Origin: Verrucomicrobiaceae bacterium UBA1938 | GTDB lineage: Bacteria > Verrucomicrobiota > Verrucomicrobiia > Verrucomicrobiales > Verrucomicrobiaceae | Direction of reading: 5' to 3' | Assembly (NCBI GenBank): GCA_002336895.1 | Contig: DDFC01000006.1 | Coordinates: 1-29,192 of the forward strand | Length of the DNA stretch: 29,192 nucleotides | Shown: positions 15,045 through 24,471 of the stretch, piece after piece | How the letters are laid out: the number at the start of each line of letters is the position of its first letter | How positions within the stretch are numbered: position 1 is the first letter of the stretch | Made by a program: the position numbers and the translations under genes | Notes under the pieces: generated by a model | The model's database searches: none | What the model saw: the letters and a program-made list of their open reading frames with translations, nothing else | Told to the model about the DNA's origin: nothing

Positions 15045-16481
15045 TCAGCCCAGCTTCCATCCATCCCTCGGCGTACGGCTCAGGAATCGATTGGCCGCTT
15101 CGTTGTTAGTGATGCGCATGGCCTTGGCATCCCAGACGATTTTGCCTCCGGCGCGGTGAGCCACATTGCCGAGATGGTTGGCTTCGGTCAGAGGGCCGGC
15201 GTAGCTGAAGGGGCTGCCAGTGGGCGTGCCGTTGCGGATGGCCGCGAGAAATTCGGCATGCTGACCGGGTGAGTCGGCGATGAAAGGCTTTGGAGCCTGG
15301 AAGTCTTTGAAGGTGTTCTCAGGCAGCAGGAGATGCTTGCTGTAATCTGAGAGCAGCATGCCTTTGTCTCCCACAAACAGCACGCCGCTGCTCCACTTGC
15401 TGATGACGGGGTCGTTCTTCCAGACATCAGGCTTGTCCGCTCCCTGATGCCAGTGGAGCTTGCAGGCCGGCATGTCTCCGCGTGGTCCGTAGTCATACAC
15501 GGCATGCATGGAGGCTGGAGCGATCTCTGGATGCGGCGGCGGGCCGAAGGCCTCCACACTGAGAGGTGCATCCAGCTTCAGCGCCCAGTAGGGCAGATCA
15601 TTCCAGTGGCTGCCGAGGTCGGACATGGTGCCATTGCCAAAGTCCCACCAGCGATACCATTTGGGGCCGGGGAAATAGACGCTGTTGTAGGGGCGCATCG
15701 GTGCCGGGCCGATCCAGAGATCCCAGTCGAGATAGGGCGGCGGTGTCTCGGCCTCGGCAGGTCGTTCGGTGACGTAAACGATGTCGCCGTTCTTCTCCGC
15801 CTCCTCCTTGCTCTGCAGCCCCCAGGCGCGCGAAACGCACACGTGCGCCTCGGTGACTTTGCCGATCGCGCCGCTCTGAATGAGCTCCACCACACGGCGG
15901 TAGTTGGGCATGCCATGAATCTGCGTGCCCATCTGAGTGACCACCCCGGCTCTGGCGGCAGCCTCGGTGATGAAGCGGGCCTCGGCCACGTTATGGGTGA
16001 GCGGCTTTTCACAATACACCGGCTTCTTCATCAGCAGCGCAGGAAGTGTGGCGTAGGCGTGTGTGTGCTCGGTGGTGCTGATCACCACGGCATCGATCTC
16101 GCCCGCGCTGACGGAATCGTACAGCTTGCGGAAATCGCGAAACTTCTGCGCCTTGGGAAAGGCAGCGCCTGCACGATCAAGGTTCTCGCCATTCACATCG
16201 CACAGCGCCACCACGTTTTCACGCGGCTCGACTGCGGGCGGTGGCTGCATGCCTGCATCCGGCTTGCCAGCATTCTTTCCACGTGGCGGGGTGTACAGCG
16301 CCACCCCGGTCAATTCTTTGACATTGGCCGCTCCGCGCCCGCCCACACCAATGAAGACGAGATTCAGTTTCTCATTGGGAGAGCGCGCACTGACGATGGC
16401 GGGGAAACCAAAGGCCGCAGCAGCCGTGGCGCTGCGGGTGAGGAACTGACGGCGTGATGTGGCAGGCTGGCTGGCGTTCAT
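15045..16481 (-). CDS. Tat-exported Gfo/Idh/MocA family oxidoreductase
   Basis: A 478-residue NAD(P)-binding oxidoreductase. The ATG at 16481 starts a twin-arginine signal SRRQFLTRSATAAAAFGFPA (9-28), so it folds in the cytoplasm and is exported. The Rossmann motif is VFIGVGGRGAAN, and YCEKPLTHNVAEA is the family's catalytic EKP lysine motif. The C-terminal alpha/beta domain (about 190-478) holds DFGNGTMSDLGSHWND, common in PVC and Bacteroidetes glycan-degradation members. It probably oxidises or reduces a sugar or sugar acid in the periplasm. It follows the sulfatase gene by 95 bases in the same direction, suggesting joint work on a sulfated glycan. Confidence 0.88.
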   Translation of the reverse strand: MNASQPATSRRQFLTRSATAAAAFGFPAIVSARSPNEKLNLVFIGVGGRGAANVKELTGVALYTPPRGKNAGKPDAGMQPPPAVEPRENVVALCDVNGENLDRAGAAFPKAQKFRDFRKLYDSVSAGEIDAVVISTTEHTHAYATLPALLMKKPVYCEKPLTHNVAEARFITEAAARAGVVTQMGTQIHGMPNYRRVVELIQSGAIGKVTEAHVCVSRAWGLQSKEEAEKNGDIVYVTERPAEAETPPPYLDWDLWIGPAPMRPYNSVYFPGPKWYRWWDFGNGTMSDLGSHWNDLPYWALKLDAPLSVEAFGPPPHPEIAPASMHAVYDYGPRGDMPACKLHWHQGADKPDVWKNDPVISKWSSGVLFVGDKGMLLSDYSKHLLLPENTFKDFQAPKPFIADSPGQHAEFLAAIRNGTPTGSPFSYAGPLTEANHLGNVAHRAGGKIVWDAKAMRITNNEAANRFLSRTPRDGWKLG

Positions 16482-16576
16482 GGTTGTGTGACTAGAACGC
16501 TGCTCAAGGCGCGGTTTCAGGAGGAAAGTTGCGGGATTCAGGGCCTGGCGCAGTTGCTCCGGCCCGTGGTCACACA

Positions 16577-18271
16577 CTATTCCTCCTTCTTTTTCCTGCC
16601 TTCTCCCGGCTTCTTGGGCTCGTTCAGAGGCTTGTCAGGATCATACTTCGGATTGCGCTCGGGGATCTGCGCGCCGGTTTCCTTCAACCATGCCATGAGC
16701 TTGTCGCGCAGCTGCAGGGCACGCACGGAATCGAATGGGGCGCGGTTGTCTTCTTCTCCGGCGTCGAGCTTGAGATTGTAGAGCTCCACATGGTTGTCCT
16801 CGTGGAAGAGGATGAGCTTCCAGTCTCCCTCACGGATGGCGCTGTAGGGGCGTGCGCTGCCGGGATGGTAGTGCGGGTAGTGCCAGTAGATGGCCTCGCG
16901 TGCCAGCGTGTCGGTGCCTCCGAGAAGCGGCAGCAGCGACTCGCCATCGACGACCTGATCTTTTTTCAGCGGCGTCTGAGTGGCGGCCAGCAGTGTGGGC
17001 ACATGGTCATAAGTGATGACCGGTACATCACAGGTGGTGTCCGGCTTTACCAGGGCAGGCCAGGAGACAATGAGGGGGATGTGCACGCCGCCTTCGTAGG
17101 CGCTGCCTTTGCCCAGGCGGGCGGGGCTGTTGTCCGTGGGGCCACGAGTCCAGCCCTGGGGCCTGACGAGGTGGCTGAGTCCGCCGTTGTCGCTGGTAAA
17201 AATGAAGAGCGTGTTTTCGGTGAGCTTCAGTTCAGCGAGCTTGTCACGCAGCCGGCCCACGCTGTCGTCCACGCTTTCCACCAGCGCGGCATAGACGGGA
17301 TTGCTGTGGCCGCCTGCGGCCTTCTTGGCCTGGTATTTGGCCACGACTTCCGGCTTGCCCATGATGGGCGTGTGCACGGCATAGTGCGGCAGGTAGATGA
17401 AGAAAGGCTTTGTCTTGTTCTTTTCGATGAATTTAACAGCCTCCTCCGTGAGACGGTCGGGGAGAAATTCATCTTTGGGGCCATCCGGCAGCGTGGCTAT
17501 TTTGTAGGGGGAAAAATAGCTGGGCGGCGAGCCAATATGGGCACCGCCAATGTTCACATCAAAGCCGTGTTTGGTGGGGTAATACTCCTCCTCCCCCAGG
17601 TGCCATTTGCCGATGCTGGCAGTGGCGTAGCCACGAGTCTTGAGACGCTCGGCGATCGTCTCCTCCTCCAGTGGCAGGTGCATTGTCCAGTTGGGGATGG
17701 TCAGGCGTCCGTTGCTGGGCACATGGCCCGCGATCCAGTCGGTGATGTGCAGACGGGCGGGGGACTTGCCCGTCATCATGGCCGCACGCGAGGGTGAGCA
17801 CACGGTGCAGGCTGAATAGGCCTGGGTAAAACGCATGCCGTCTTTGGCCAGCTGATCGATATGCGGTGTTTCGTAATACTTCGACCCGTAGCAGCCGAGG
17901 TCGGTCCAGCCCATGTCATCGATCAGCATGACGATGATGTTTGGCGGCGCCCCGGCTGGAAGCTGTGGCAGCACAGGCACTTTGACGGGGGGCGGCTGGA
18001 TGGGGGGCAGGGGCGCTGGAGGCGAGTCGTTGGCAGCTGGGGCTGGAGCCGTGGCTGAGCCTGCAGCGGGAGTGGCAGGGGCCGTTTGGCCGGAAGCTGC
18101 GGGAGCAGGAGCTGGCGCGGAGGGTGCGGGAGCTGGAGTGGGGATGGCTGGAGAAGGTACTGTGGGAGCGGTCTCGGCACCAGGCTGAGCAGAAGCAGGG
18201 GCTGCTGGAGCAGGAGTCTGGGCAGTTAACAGACCAGCACTGCAGAGATAGATGACGAGAAGGCGATGCAT
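16577..18271 (-). CDS. Secreted arylsulfatase (type I, FGly)
   Basis: A 564-residue sulfatase from the ATG at 18271, which begins a signal peptide (HRLLVIYLCSAGLLTAQ); an in-frame ATG 13 codons upstream at 18310 is the alternative. Residues 18-110 are a long Pro/Ala/Thr linker, then the alkaline-phosphatase-fold core starts with NIIVMLIDDMGW (111-122). CSPSR (158-162) is the maturation motif in which Cys158 becomes formylglycine. TGKSPARLHITDW and GKWHLG follow as further active-site elements. It hydrolyses sulfate esters, probably on polysaccharides, outside the cytoplasm. No anaerobic or aerobic maturase gene is in the window. The C-terminus is Lys/Glu-rich. Confidence 0.9.
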   Translation of the reverse strand: MHRLLVIYLCSAGLLTAQTPAPAAPASAQPGAETAPTVPSPAIPTPAPAPSAPAPAPAASGQTAPATPAAGSATAPAPAANDSPPAPLPPIQPPPVKVPVLPQLPAGAPPNIIVMLIDDMGWTDLGCYGSKYYETPHIDQLAKDGMRFTQAYSACTVCSPSRAAMMTGKSPARLHITDWIAGHVPSNGRLTIPNWTMHLPLEEETIAERLKTRGYATASIGKWHLGEEEYYPTKHGFDVNIGGAHIGSPPSYFSPYKIATLPDGPKDEFLPDRLTEEAVKFIEKNKTKPFFIYLPHYAVHTPIMGKPEVVAKYQAKKAAGGHSNPVYAALVESVDDSVGRLRDKLAELKLTENTLFIFTSDNGGLSHLVRPQGWTRGPTDNSPARLGKGSAYEGGVHIPLIVSWPALVKPDTTCDVPVITYDHVPTLLAATQTPLKKDQVVDGESLLPLLGGTDTLAREAIYWHYPHYHPGSARPYSAIREGDWKLILFHEDNHVELYNLKLDAGEEDNRAPFDSVRALQLRDKLMAWLKETGAQIPERNPKYDPDKPLNEPKKPGEGRKKKEE

Positions 18272-18293
18272 GAAAAGAGCGGCTGAAATTGAA

Positions 18294-18310
18294 ATGAGAC
18301 GCTGTCTCAT
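18294..18310. repeat. Palindrome at the sulfatase 5' end
   Basis: ATGAGAC GCT GTCTCAT is a perfect 7-bp inverted repeat. It covers the alternative upstream start codon at 18310 and could fold in the mRNA or bind a dimeric regulator. Confidence 0.4.
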
Positions 18311-18452
18311 TTTGAGGGTTTTGACAAGAACTTATGTGCAAAGTCGCCTGTTTTTCGAAAGGGAGGAGCAGCGGAAGCCAAGTGCGGTGTAGTCCGCCTG
18401 CGATGCCGGCGAAGAATCGTGCTGTGGCCGGAACCTGCGCCAAAATGCATCC

Positions 18453-19439
18453 TCAGGTCGCGACCTCGTGGAAATGCCGGGTGCAGACCTCCATGATGCC
18501 AACGCGTGTGGTGCAGCGGCGCATGGCGTGTAAAAACCCCTCAGGGTCCGCTTGAGCGGGAGCGAAGAAATTGAGGTGTTTTTTGATCCGGTTCACCATG
18601 TCCAGCTCCCGGGTGTCAGGCGTGGTCACCGTTTCATAGAGCTCCTCCACGTAGCGCAGGCGGTCGGCTGCCGTGGGCTGGAAGATGGGCTCTCCGCGTC
18701 CGTGCTGGCGGATCTGTTCAAAGATCCACGGATTGCTGATGGCCCCGCGCCCGATCATGAGACCGTGCACGCCTGTCTGCTGGCTCACGGCTGCGGCATC
18801 CAGATGGGTGCGCACATTGCCATTGGCCAGCACCGGGCAGGGGAGTGCTGAAGTGGCCTGGCCGATGAGGTCGTAGCGCACACCATCCCGGTACATCTGC
18901 AGTACCGTGCGCCCGTGGATGGTCACGAGGTCCACGCCATGCTTGGCAAAGAGGGGAACCAGTGCGTCGATGGTCTCGGTGTCGTCAAAGCCGAGGCGTG
19001 TCTTGACGGTGAACTTGATGGAAACAGCCTCCCGCAGCGCGCCCAAGATCCCCTCGATGCGGGGCACATCGCGCAGCAGACCACCCCCTGCGCACTTCTT
19101 GTACACCACCGGGGCCGGGCAGCCGAGATTGAGATCCACCCCGGCGATGTTGTACCGCTGCAGTTCCTTGGCGCTGCGCACCAGCGAGGGGATGTCGTTC
19201 CCGATCATCTGCGCAATGGCCGGCTTTCCAGTCGGATTGTGAATCAGCGAGGCCAGGATGGGCTTGTCCAGATGCGAGTCCGGATGCACGCGGAAGTACT
19301 CCGTGTAGTAAACGTCCGCACCGCCATAGCGCGTCATCAGCCGCCAGAACTCCAGATCCGTGACATCTTGCATGGGAGCCAGAGCAAGCAGTGGCTCCGA
19401 GCGGGCGAGGAGTTGGTCAAGATGGGTGGTGGGAGTCAA
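18453..19439 (-). CDS. tRNA-dihydrouridine synthase
   Basis: A 328-residue FMN-dependent Dus enzyme that reduces uridine to dihydrouridine in tRNA loops. The TIM-barrel start LALAPMQDVTD (18-28) binds FMN. NLGCPAP (104-110) carries the catalytic Cys107, and KFTVKTRLGFDD, TIHGRT and GVMIGR-type GLMIGRGAISNPW are standard FMN/phosphate elements. The helical C-terminal domain starts near 250. Length is normal for the family. The assignment to DusA, B or C cannot be made from sequence alone. It is read leftwards, 13 bases from neither neighbour, and appears to be a single-gene unit. Confidence 0.9.
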   Translation of the reverse strand: MTPTTHLDQLLARSEPLLALAPMQDVTDLEFWRLMTRYGGADVYYTEYFRVHPDSHLDKPILASLIHNPTGKPAIAQMIGNDIPSLVRSAKELQRYNIAGVDLNLGCPAPVVYKKCAGGGLLRDVPRIEGILGALREAVSIKFTVKTRLGFDDTETIDALVPLFAKHGVDLVTIHGRTVLQMYRDGVRYDLIGQATSALPCPVLANGNVRTHLDAAAVSQQTGVHGLMIGRGAISNPWIFEQIRQHGRGEPIFQPTAADRLRYVEELYETVTTPDTRELDMVNRIKKHLNFFAPAQADPEGFLHAMRRCTTRVGIMEVCTRHFHEVAT

Positions 19440-19525
19440 TGGGAGTAAAATAGACTCGCGAGCTTTAGCCTGCTTTTGGGCCGGGCCAACGCGTTTTCCA
19501 CAGCGAGTTCAAACCCGCAGGTGCC

Positions 19526-20644
19526 TTACAGCGCCGCGCGGTACATCTCCACAAAGTCCTCCACGCTGGGCGCGCGTGGATTGAACTGCGCAGTCCACTG
19601 TTTGGCGGCCATTTCGGCGAGATCCTGCAGGTGCTCTTCTTTGACGCCGTATTCGGAGATTTTGCGCGGCATGCGGGCTTCCCAGAGCAGCTCGCTCACG
19701 CGGTCAGCCAGGTCACCATCAAAGTAGCTTTCGTAGATGGCGGCGATCTCGGGCAGCTTGGAGTTGAAGCGGATGACGTGTGGCATCATCACGCCCACGG
19801 CCTCTCCATGCACCACGTGGAATCTGGCGGTCAGCGGGTTGGCGCAGGAGTGGGCGGCACCGAGCATGCTGTTTTCGATGGCGATGCCGGCATAGGCTGC
19901 ACCCAGCAGCATCATGCCACGAGCTTCGATGTCTGAGGGATCGCGCAGCACACGGCTGAAGCCGCTGTGGCAGAGCCGGAAGCCCTCACGGGAAAAGAGA
20001 GAGGAGTAGGCGCTGCGCTTGTTGGTCACAGCGGTTTCCAGTGTGTGGGTCAGCGCGTCCATGCCGGTACACACGGTTACACGCTGCGGCTGGGAGACGG
20101 TCAGCTCGGCGTCCAGGATGGCCACCTTGGCGGCGGCTTTGGGGTCGCCGCAGGCCATCTTCACATGTGTTTCCGCATCGGAGATGAGGGCAAAGCTCTG
20201 GCACTCGCTGCCGGTGCCTGCCGTGGTGGGGATGGCGATGAGCGGCAGCATGGGCTTGGTGGCCTTGCCCACACCCCAGTAGTCGTGAATGCGCCCGCCG
20301 TTGGTCAGGATGAAGTTGCAGCCCTTGGCGGTGTCCATGCTGCTCCCGCCACCCAGACCGATGAGAAGATCAGCCTTGAACTCACGCGCGGCGGCCACGC
20401 AGGCATCCACATCCTCGGTGCTGGGATTTTCCCGCACCTCGCCAAACACACGCGCCTGCAATCCTGCCTCGACGAGAAAGGAGATCGCACGTGTGACGTA
20501 GCCCGCCTTGACGATGCCCGGGTCGCTCACCACCAGCACGCGGGTGCCGCCAAGATCGCGCGCCAGCTCGCCGACGCGCGCCAGAGTGCCGTTGCCGTAG
20601 ATGAGCCGTGTGCGCGGCTGATGATCAAAGGGGGCGAGGGACAT
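19526..20644 (-). CDS. Iron-containing alcohol dehydrogenase (group III)
   Basis: A 372-residue NAD(P)-dependent dehydrogenase of the Fe-ADH family. GGGSSMDTAK (98-107) binds the cofactor, PTTAGTGSE (139-147) is the family signature, and the metal ligands are Asp196 and His200 (GMDALTH), His265 (LGAAH) and His279 (VVHG). It interconverts an alcohol and an aldehyde. It follows the aldehyde dehydrogenase gene by 68 bases in the same direction, so the pair probably passes an aldehyde between them. The family includes phosphonoacetaldehyde, lactaldehyde and butanol dehydrogenases; the substrate is not evident. Confidence 0.88.
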   Translation of the reverse strand: MSLAPFDHQPRTRLIYGNGTLARVGELARDLGGTRVLVVSDPGIVKAGYVTRAISFLVEAGLQARVFGEVRENPSTEDVDACVAAAREFKADLLIGLGGGSSMDTAKGCNFILTNGGRIHDYWGVGKATKPMLPLIAIPTTAGTGSECQSFALISDAETHVKMACGDPKAAAKVAILDAELTVSQPQRVTVCTGMDALTHTLETAVTNKRSAYSSLFSREGFRLCHSGFSRVLRDPSDIEARGMMLLGAAYAGIAIENSMLGAAHSCANPLTARFHVVHGEAVGVMMPHVIRFNSKLPEIAAIYESYFDGDLADRVSELLWEARMPRKISEYGVKEEHLQDLAEMAAKQWTAQFNPRAPSVEDFVEMYRAAL

Positions 20645-20712
20645 GCCGTTCCGTTCGTATGGGGGTGGGAGCCAGCATGCAGCTCAGACCGCATGCTGGC
20701 TGGAGGACGAAC

Positions 20713-22143
20713 TCAGGCGCAGTCAATCGACCGGCGCTTGTAGAGGAACTCAAACATGTTCCCCTCGTGCGGCTGGTCCCAGCTGATCTTCATGGTGCTG
20801 ATCGGCCCGATGTTCAGGCGGTCGATGTCGCCGCACTCGAGCAGCTCATTGATGAACTTCTCGTCCTGCGTGATGGCGGTGACGATGAGGGAGTAGCCGA
20901 TGCGGCCCAGAACTTCGCTCTGCGGCACTTCCAGCACGCTGGCGTAGGGGCAGAGGAATTCGCGGTTGGCGAGAGGGTGTTTATTATCCGAGCACCAGAT
21001 GATGGTGGGGCGCAGGAAGGTGCCGCCTTCAAACTCCACCTTGCGCGGGCCGTCGCGGAACTGCGCGGTCACGTCTTCAGCACCGGGAGTCTGCAGGTCG
21101 CTGTCGATGGCGCTGTCGATGTAGTCGGCCATCTTCACATTGGCAAAGCCGGAGAGGCGGGCGTTGTCATCATCGGCAGCAGTGGGCTTCACGGGGCCCA
21201 GGCGCTCGGCGATGGCGGTGGCGATCTCCTTGCCATACTTTGGTACGATGACGGCGGAGGCATTGATGCAGGAGCGGCCGCCGTTGTCGCTGATGGAGCT
21301 GACGATGACGTCGATGTACTCCTTCCAGTTTTCGATCTTGTCTTCACCGATGATGATCTTGCTCCAGCCCGGGCCATGCACCTGTACGGCGGGGTTGTTT
21401 TCGTACATCTTGGCGATGTTCACGTCGCCAAAGACGAGGTTGCGTCCGCTGAGCTTGACGACTTCGCCGCTGCCTTCGTGGTCGGTGGGGTAGAAGCCAA
21501 AGGCCTCAGCCGGAGCACCGGCGGCGATGAAGGCCTGGATGAGGCGGAAGGGCGTCCATGGCTCCTCACGGCCGGGCTTGATCACCACCGGGATCTTCAG
21601 CGCGATGGAGGGCAGCCAGAGGGAGTTCACCGCCGGGGAGTTGCTCGGCATGATGAGGCCGAGGGACTTGGTGGTGGGGAAGTAGGACACCGGGCAGCCG
21701 GACTGCGTGCCAAAGCCGCGATCGATCACGCTCAGGTCCAGCCCGCGGGTCAGGCCATTGAGGATCATCTTCATGTTCGTCATGGCGAAGTGGATCTTCG
21801 TCATGTTGCGCTTCACCATGATGTGCGGCAGGCCGCTGGTGCGGGAAAGGGTGGCGATGTACTCCTGCGGAGTCTGCGTGTGGCCTTTGTCTCCCAGAGG
21901 CAGGGTGCCGTTGAGGAAGAGATCTCCCGCCTTGGCGGTGATCTCGATGAGCTGCTCCACCGTGAATTTCTTCAGCGCCGCGCGGGCTTCGCCGATCTTG
22001 GCGAGGTCCTTGCGCACGATGCCGGCATTCACCTGGCTGACCTCGGCGCAGACTTCGCCCGTTTTGTGATCTTTGACCTGGACCTTGTCGAGCGACTCAT
22101 AGGGGCGGCCTTTGCGGAGAGCAGGAAGATGGGGGATGGACAT
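20713..22143 (-). CDS. Atypical aldehyde dehydrogenase family protein
   Basis: A 476-residue protein of the ALDH superfamily. The cofactor-binding loop is GLIMPSNSPAVNSLWLPSIA (162-181) with Asn168, followed by IKPG with Lys189. The catalytic cysteine is Cys292 in NGGRSCINAS. Where ordinary ALDHs have the ELGGK general-base glutamate, this protein reads HGPGWSK (256-262), so hydrolysis of the thioester may be lost. That pattern is also seen in CoA-acylating members, where the glutamate is not needed. The N-terminal 150 residues are less typical. It is the first gene of a pair with an Fe-dependent alcohol dehydrogenase. I infer an acyl-CoA or acyl-phosphate forming reaction, unproven. Confidence 0.8.
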   Translation of the reverse strand: MSIPHLPALRKGRPYESLDKVQVKDHKTGEVCAEVSQVNAGIVRKDLAKIGEARAALKKFTVEQLIEITAKAGDLFLNGTLPLGDKGHTQTPQEYIATLSRTSGLPHIMVKRNMTKIHFAMTNMKMILNGLTRGLDLSVIDRGFGTQSGCPVSYFPTTKSLGLIMPSNSPAVNSLWLPSIALKIPVVIKPGREEPWTPFRLIQAFIAAGAPAEAFGFYPTDHEGSGEVVKLSGRNLVFGDVNIAKMYENNPAVQVHGPGWSKIIIGEDKIENWKEYIDVIVSSISDNGGRSCINASAVIVPKYGKEIATAIAERLGPVKPTAADDDNARLSGFANVKMADYIDSAIDSDLQTPGAEDVTAQFRDGPRKVEFEGGTFLRPTIIWCSDNKHPLANREFLCPYASVLEVPQSEVLGRIGYSLIVTAITQDEKFINELLECGDIDRLNIGPISTMKISWDQPHEGNMFEFLYKRRSIDCA

Positions 22144-22231
22144 TGGCTGGTTGTTTTTTTGAAGAAGCGTGAGAATTACGAGCAGCAGTCACGCGGGGCA
22201 ATGAAAAAACTGGCATGCAGGGTCAAGTCTT

Positions 22232-23242
22232 TCAGCCGACTGCGGCTGGGGCGGTGGCCGCCACGCCCGGCGTCTGGGCCAGGAGCTCCGGCGGCACCAT
22301 GGCGATCAGGGCCTTGGAGAGGTTGGAGTACTCCGGATAGTCCGGGTGCGGCACACCCCGCTCTCCCACTGGGCGGAAGCGCCACTGCTTGTACATCCAA
22401 AGCCAGCACTCCGGGTGCAGACGGATTTCCTTCTCAAAACGGTCCCACACACGCTGGGTCATCTCCCGGGTGTCGTCATCCGGCCCGGGTTTAAAGACCT
22501 CCATCAGACGCCCCTCGTAGCGGCCATCTGGCAGGGGGCGGCACACGCCGGTGATGATGGAAAGGCCCAGGCGCTTGGCCAGCTCCACATGCAGGGAGGG
22601 GACGCTCGTCCACATGCCAAAACACTGGATGGCCACGGCGGCTCTGCCTGGGGAGATGCTCAGGTCCGTGAGCAGCCCTGCATGCCCCTTTTTCTTCAGC
22701 GCCTTCATGAGCTTGATCATGGCATTGTCCTGCGAGATGAAGGTGTGCCCGGACTGCTCACGCAGCCGCCTGAAGAGATGAGTGATGGAGGGATTTTTAA
22801 AATCCTGCGCCACCACGGTGAAGGGGAAGCCGCGAAAGCCCCATATCTGGCTGATGAGCTCAAAGTTCCCAAAATGCGGTGTCACCCACACGGCGCCGGT
22901 TTCGCGGGCCTTGTCTTCGATGTCTGGAGGAACGATGATGTCAAAGTGCTGCTGCCAGGTATCAGCCGTGAGGCTGGGGGACCAGAAGAGATCTGCAAAG
23001 GTGCGGGCAAAGACCTGGTAGGACCCGCAGGCGATGCGCCGCCTCTCAGCCGGGGTATATTGATCCCCAAAAGCACAGCGCAGATTCTCCAGCGCGGTGC
23101 TGCGGCCGCGGGCATCCAGCCAGAAGGCCAGCGTGCCAAGTGCACGGGAGAGGGACATGAGAGCATGGCGCGGCAGCCGTGGCAGCAGCCACACGGCCAG
23201 CTCCAGAAGCTGGATCTCGAAGAAGTATCGAAGCTTTTTCAC
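22232..23242 (-). CDS. LpxL/HtrB-type lipid A acyltransferase
   Basis: A 336-residue lysophospholipid acyltransferase-like protein. An N-terminal hydrophobic helix (about 7-40) anchors it to the inner membrane. The catalytic HX4E motif is HFGNFE (His123, Glu128), with FTVVAQDFKNP and GLLTDLSISPG as the later conserved blocks. ECWLWMYKQWRFRP (about 279-292) matches the family's C-terminal WxxxRW-like motif. It would transfer a secondary acyl chain from acyl-ACP to lipid A or an equivalent glycolipid. Together with the glycosyltransferases in this window it indicates an LPS-type outer membrane. A 16-base hairpin spans its stop codon. Confidence 0.87.
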   Translation of the reverse strand: MKKLRYFFEIQLLELAVWLLPRLPRHALMSLSRALGTLAFWLDARGRSTALENLRCAFGDQYTPAERRRIACGSYQVFARTFADLFWSPSLTADTWQQHFDIIVPPDIEDKARETGAVWVTPHFGNFELISQIWGFRGFPFTVVAQDFKNPSITHLFRRLREQSGHTFISQDNAMIKLMKALKKKGHAGLLTDLSISPGRAAVAIQCFGMWTSVPSLHVELAKRLGLSIITGVCRPLPDGRYEGRLMEVFKPGPDDDTREMTQRVWDRFEKEIRLHPECWLWMYKQWRFRPVGERGVPHPDYPEYSNLSKALIAMVPPELLAQTPGVAATAPAAVG

Positions 23243-23369
23243 GCTGTCTGTTTAACGACGCCTCCGCAGAATTCAACGCCGGTCTGCGGAATGCATGGCG
23301 GAGCCCGAAAATCTCGCCGGCGGCACAACGAGGCGTTTGGTATTTGCCAAAAGCGAGTTACGATGAGCC

Positions 23370-24371
23370 ATGCCAATGACCAACCTGAACAGCATTCTCA
23401 AGCGCCTCCTCAAGCAGCCCACGGCCCCGTTTCACGAATACCATGTCCGTGCAGAAATCGAGGCGCTGCTGAAAGACTGTCCCCATGTGAAGCTGAAGCA
23501 CGACAAGTTTGGCAACCTGCTGGCCACCTACAAAAACGGCAAGTCCAAGAGCAAGCCCACCTGGGTCTTCGGAGCGCACATGGACCATCCGGCTTTCATC
23601 AAGCCACCCGGCAGCACCAAGCGTGATGCCTGGGAGTTCCTCGGCGGCGTGCCGCAGGCGGAGGTGGATGCCGGTGTGAAGCGCGGCCTGCGCAAGGCCA
23701 AAGGCCAGATCGCCACCTGGAACTTTCCCACCAACATCACCAACACCCGCATCGAGGCCACGGCGTGCGATGACATCATCGGCTGCGCCGCCATCGTGGT
23801 GACCTTTCTTGAGCTGGCCCGCCTTGACATCCAGACCACTGTGCACGCGGCCTTCACCCGTGCGGAAGAGGTGGGCTGGCTGGGCGCATGGCACCTGGCG
23901 CAGAACTGGCCTTTTGGCGACGACAGCGTCTTCCTCTCTCTGGAAACCAGCCGCCCGGTCAATGGCGCTGTGATGGGCGGCGGCCCCATCCTGCGTGTGG
24001 GAGACCGTGTCTCCATCTTTGACAACGAGGCCATGGCCGTGCTCATCACCACCGCCAAGGAGCAGGGCATCCGCGTGCAGCGCTGCCTGCTGGACGCCGG
24101 CGCCTGCGAAGCCACCGCCACCCAGGCCTCCGGCATCCGCAGCGTGGGCATCTCCATCCCTCTGGGCAACTACCACAACCTCAACGATGCACGCCAGATC
24201 GCGCCGGAATTTGTGATGATGGACGACCTCAAGTCGATGATCCAGCTCCTCAAAGCCCTCGTCGCCACCAAGCACGACGGCATCGGCGAGCGTACCATTC
24301 GCGAGCGCGTGGAACTCCGCATGCAGGAGCACGCTGAACATCTCAAGGCGGGATCAAAGCTCTTCAAGTAA
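23370..24371 (+). CDS. M42-like metallopeptidase (aminopeptidase)
   Basis: A 333-residue cytoplasmic peptidase of the M42/M20 clan. Two-metal site residues are visible: AHMDH (His70, Asp72), CDDIIGC (Asp134, Asp135), RAEEVGWLGA (Glu166 base, Glu167), SLETS (Glu192) and GNYHN (His269). The arrangement fits M42 glutamyl/deblocking aminopeptidases (FrvX, TET), which form large tetrahedral complexes. An insertion around 77-125 is longer than I would expect. Starts at 23370 and 23376 are both possible; neither has a clear Shine-Dalgarno. It is divergent from the acyltransferase gene. Confidence 0.83.
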   Translation: MPMTNLNSILKRLLKQPTAPFHEYHVRAEIEALLKDCPHVKLKHDKFGNLLATYKNGKSKSKPTWVFGAHMDHPAFIKPPGSTKRDAWEFLGGVPQAEVDAGVKRGLRKAKGQIATWNFPTNITNTRIEATACDDIIGCAAIVVTFLELARLDIQTTVHAAFTRAEEVGWLGAWHLAQNWPFGDDSVFLSLETSRPVNGAVMGGGPILRVGDRVSIFDNEAMAVLITTAKEQGIRVQRCLLDAGACEATATQASGIRSVGISIPLGNYHNLNDARQIAPEFVMMDDLKSMIQLLKALVATKHDGIGERTIRERVELRMQEHAEHLKAGSKLFK

Positions 24372-24471
24372 CACACTTCCGCCTGCAGCGGGCTCAAGTC
24401 AGCGCTCGTGTGCTTGGCTGTGGTGGCAACAAGGAGCTGACGGGAGTTGAAAACGGGGTGAAATGTCCCCT

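Noticed and set aside
22237..22252. Hairpin CAGCCG-ACTG-CGGCTG over the acyltransferase stop codon as a terminator
   Set aside because: No T-run follows in the direction of transcription, so intrinsic termination is not supported.
20608..22494. A 628-codon plus-strand frame opposite the aldehyde dehydrogenase
   Set aside because: The protein is low in recognisable motifs and the opposite strand encodes a clear ALDH. It is a shadow frame, as is the one at 22346-23626 opposite the acyltransferase.
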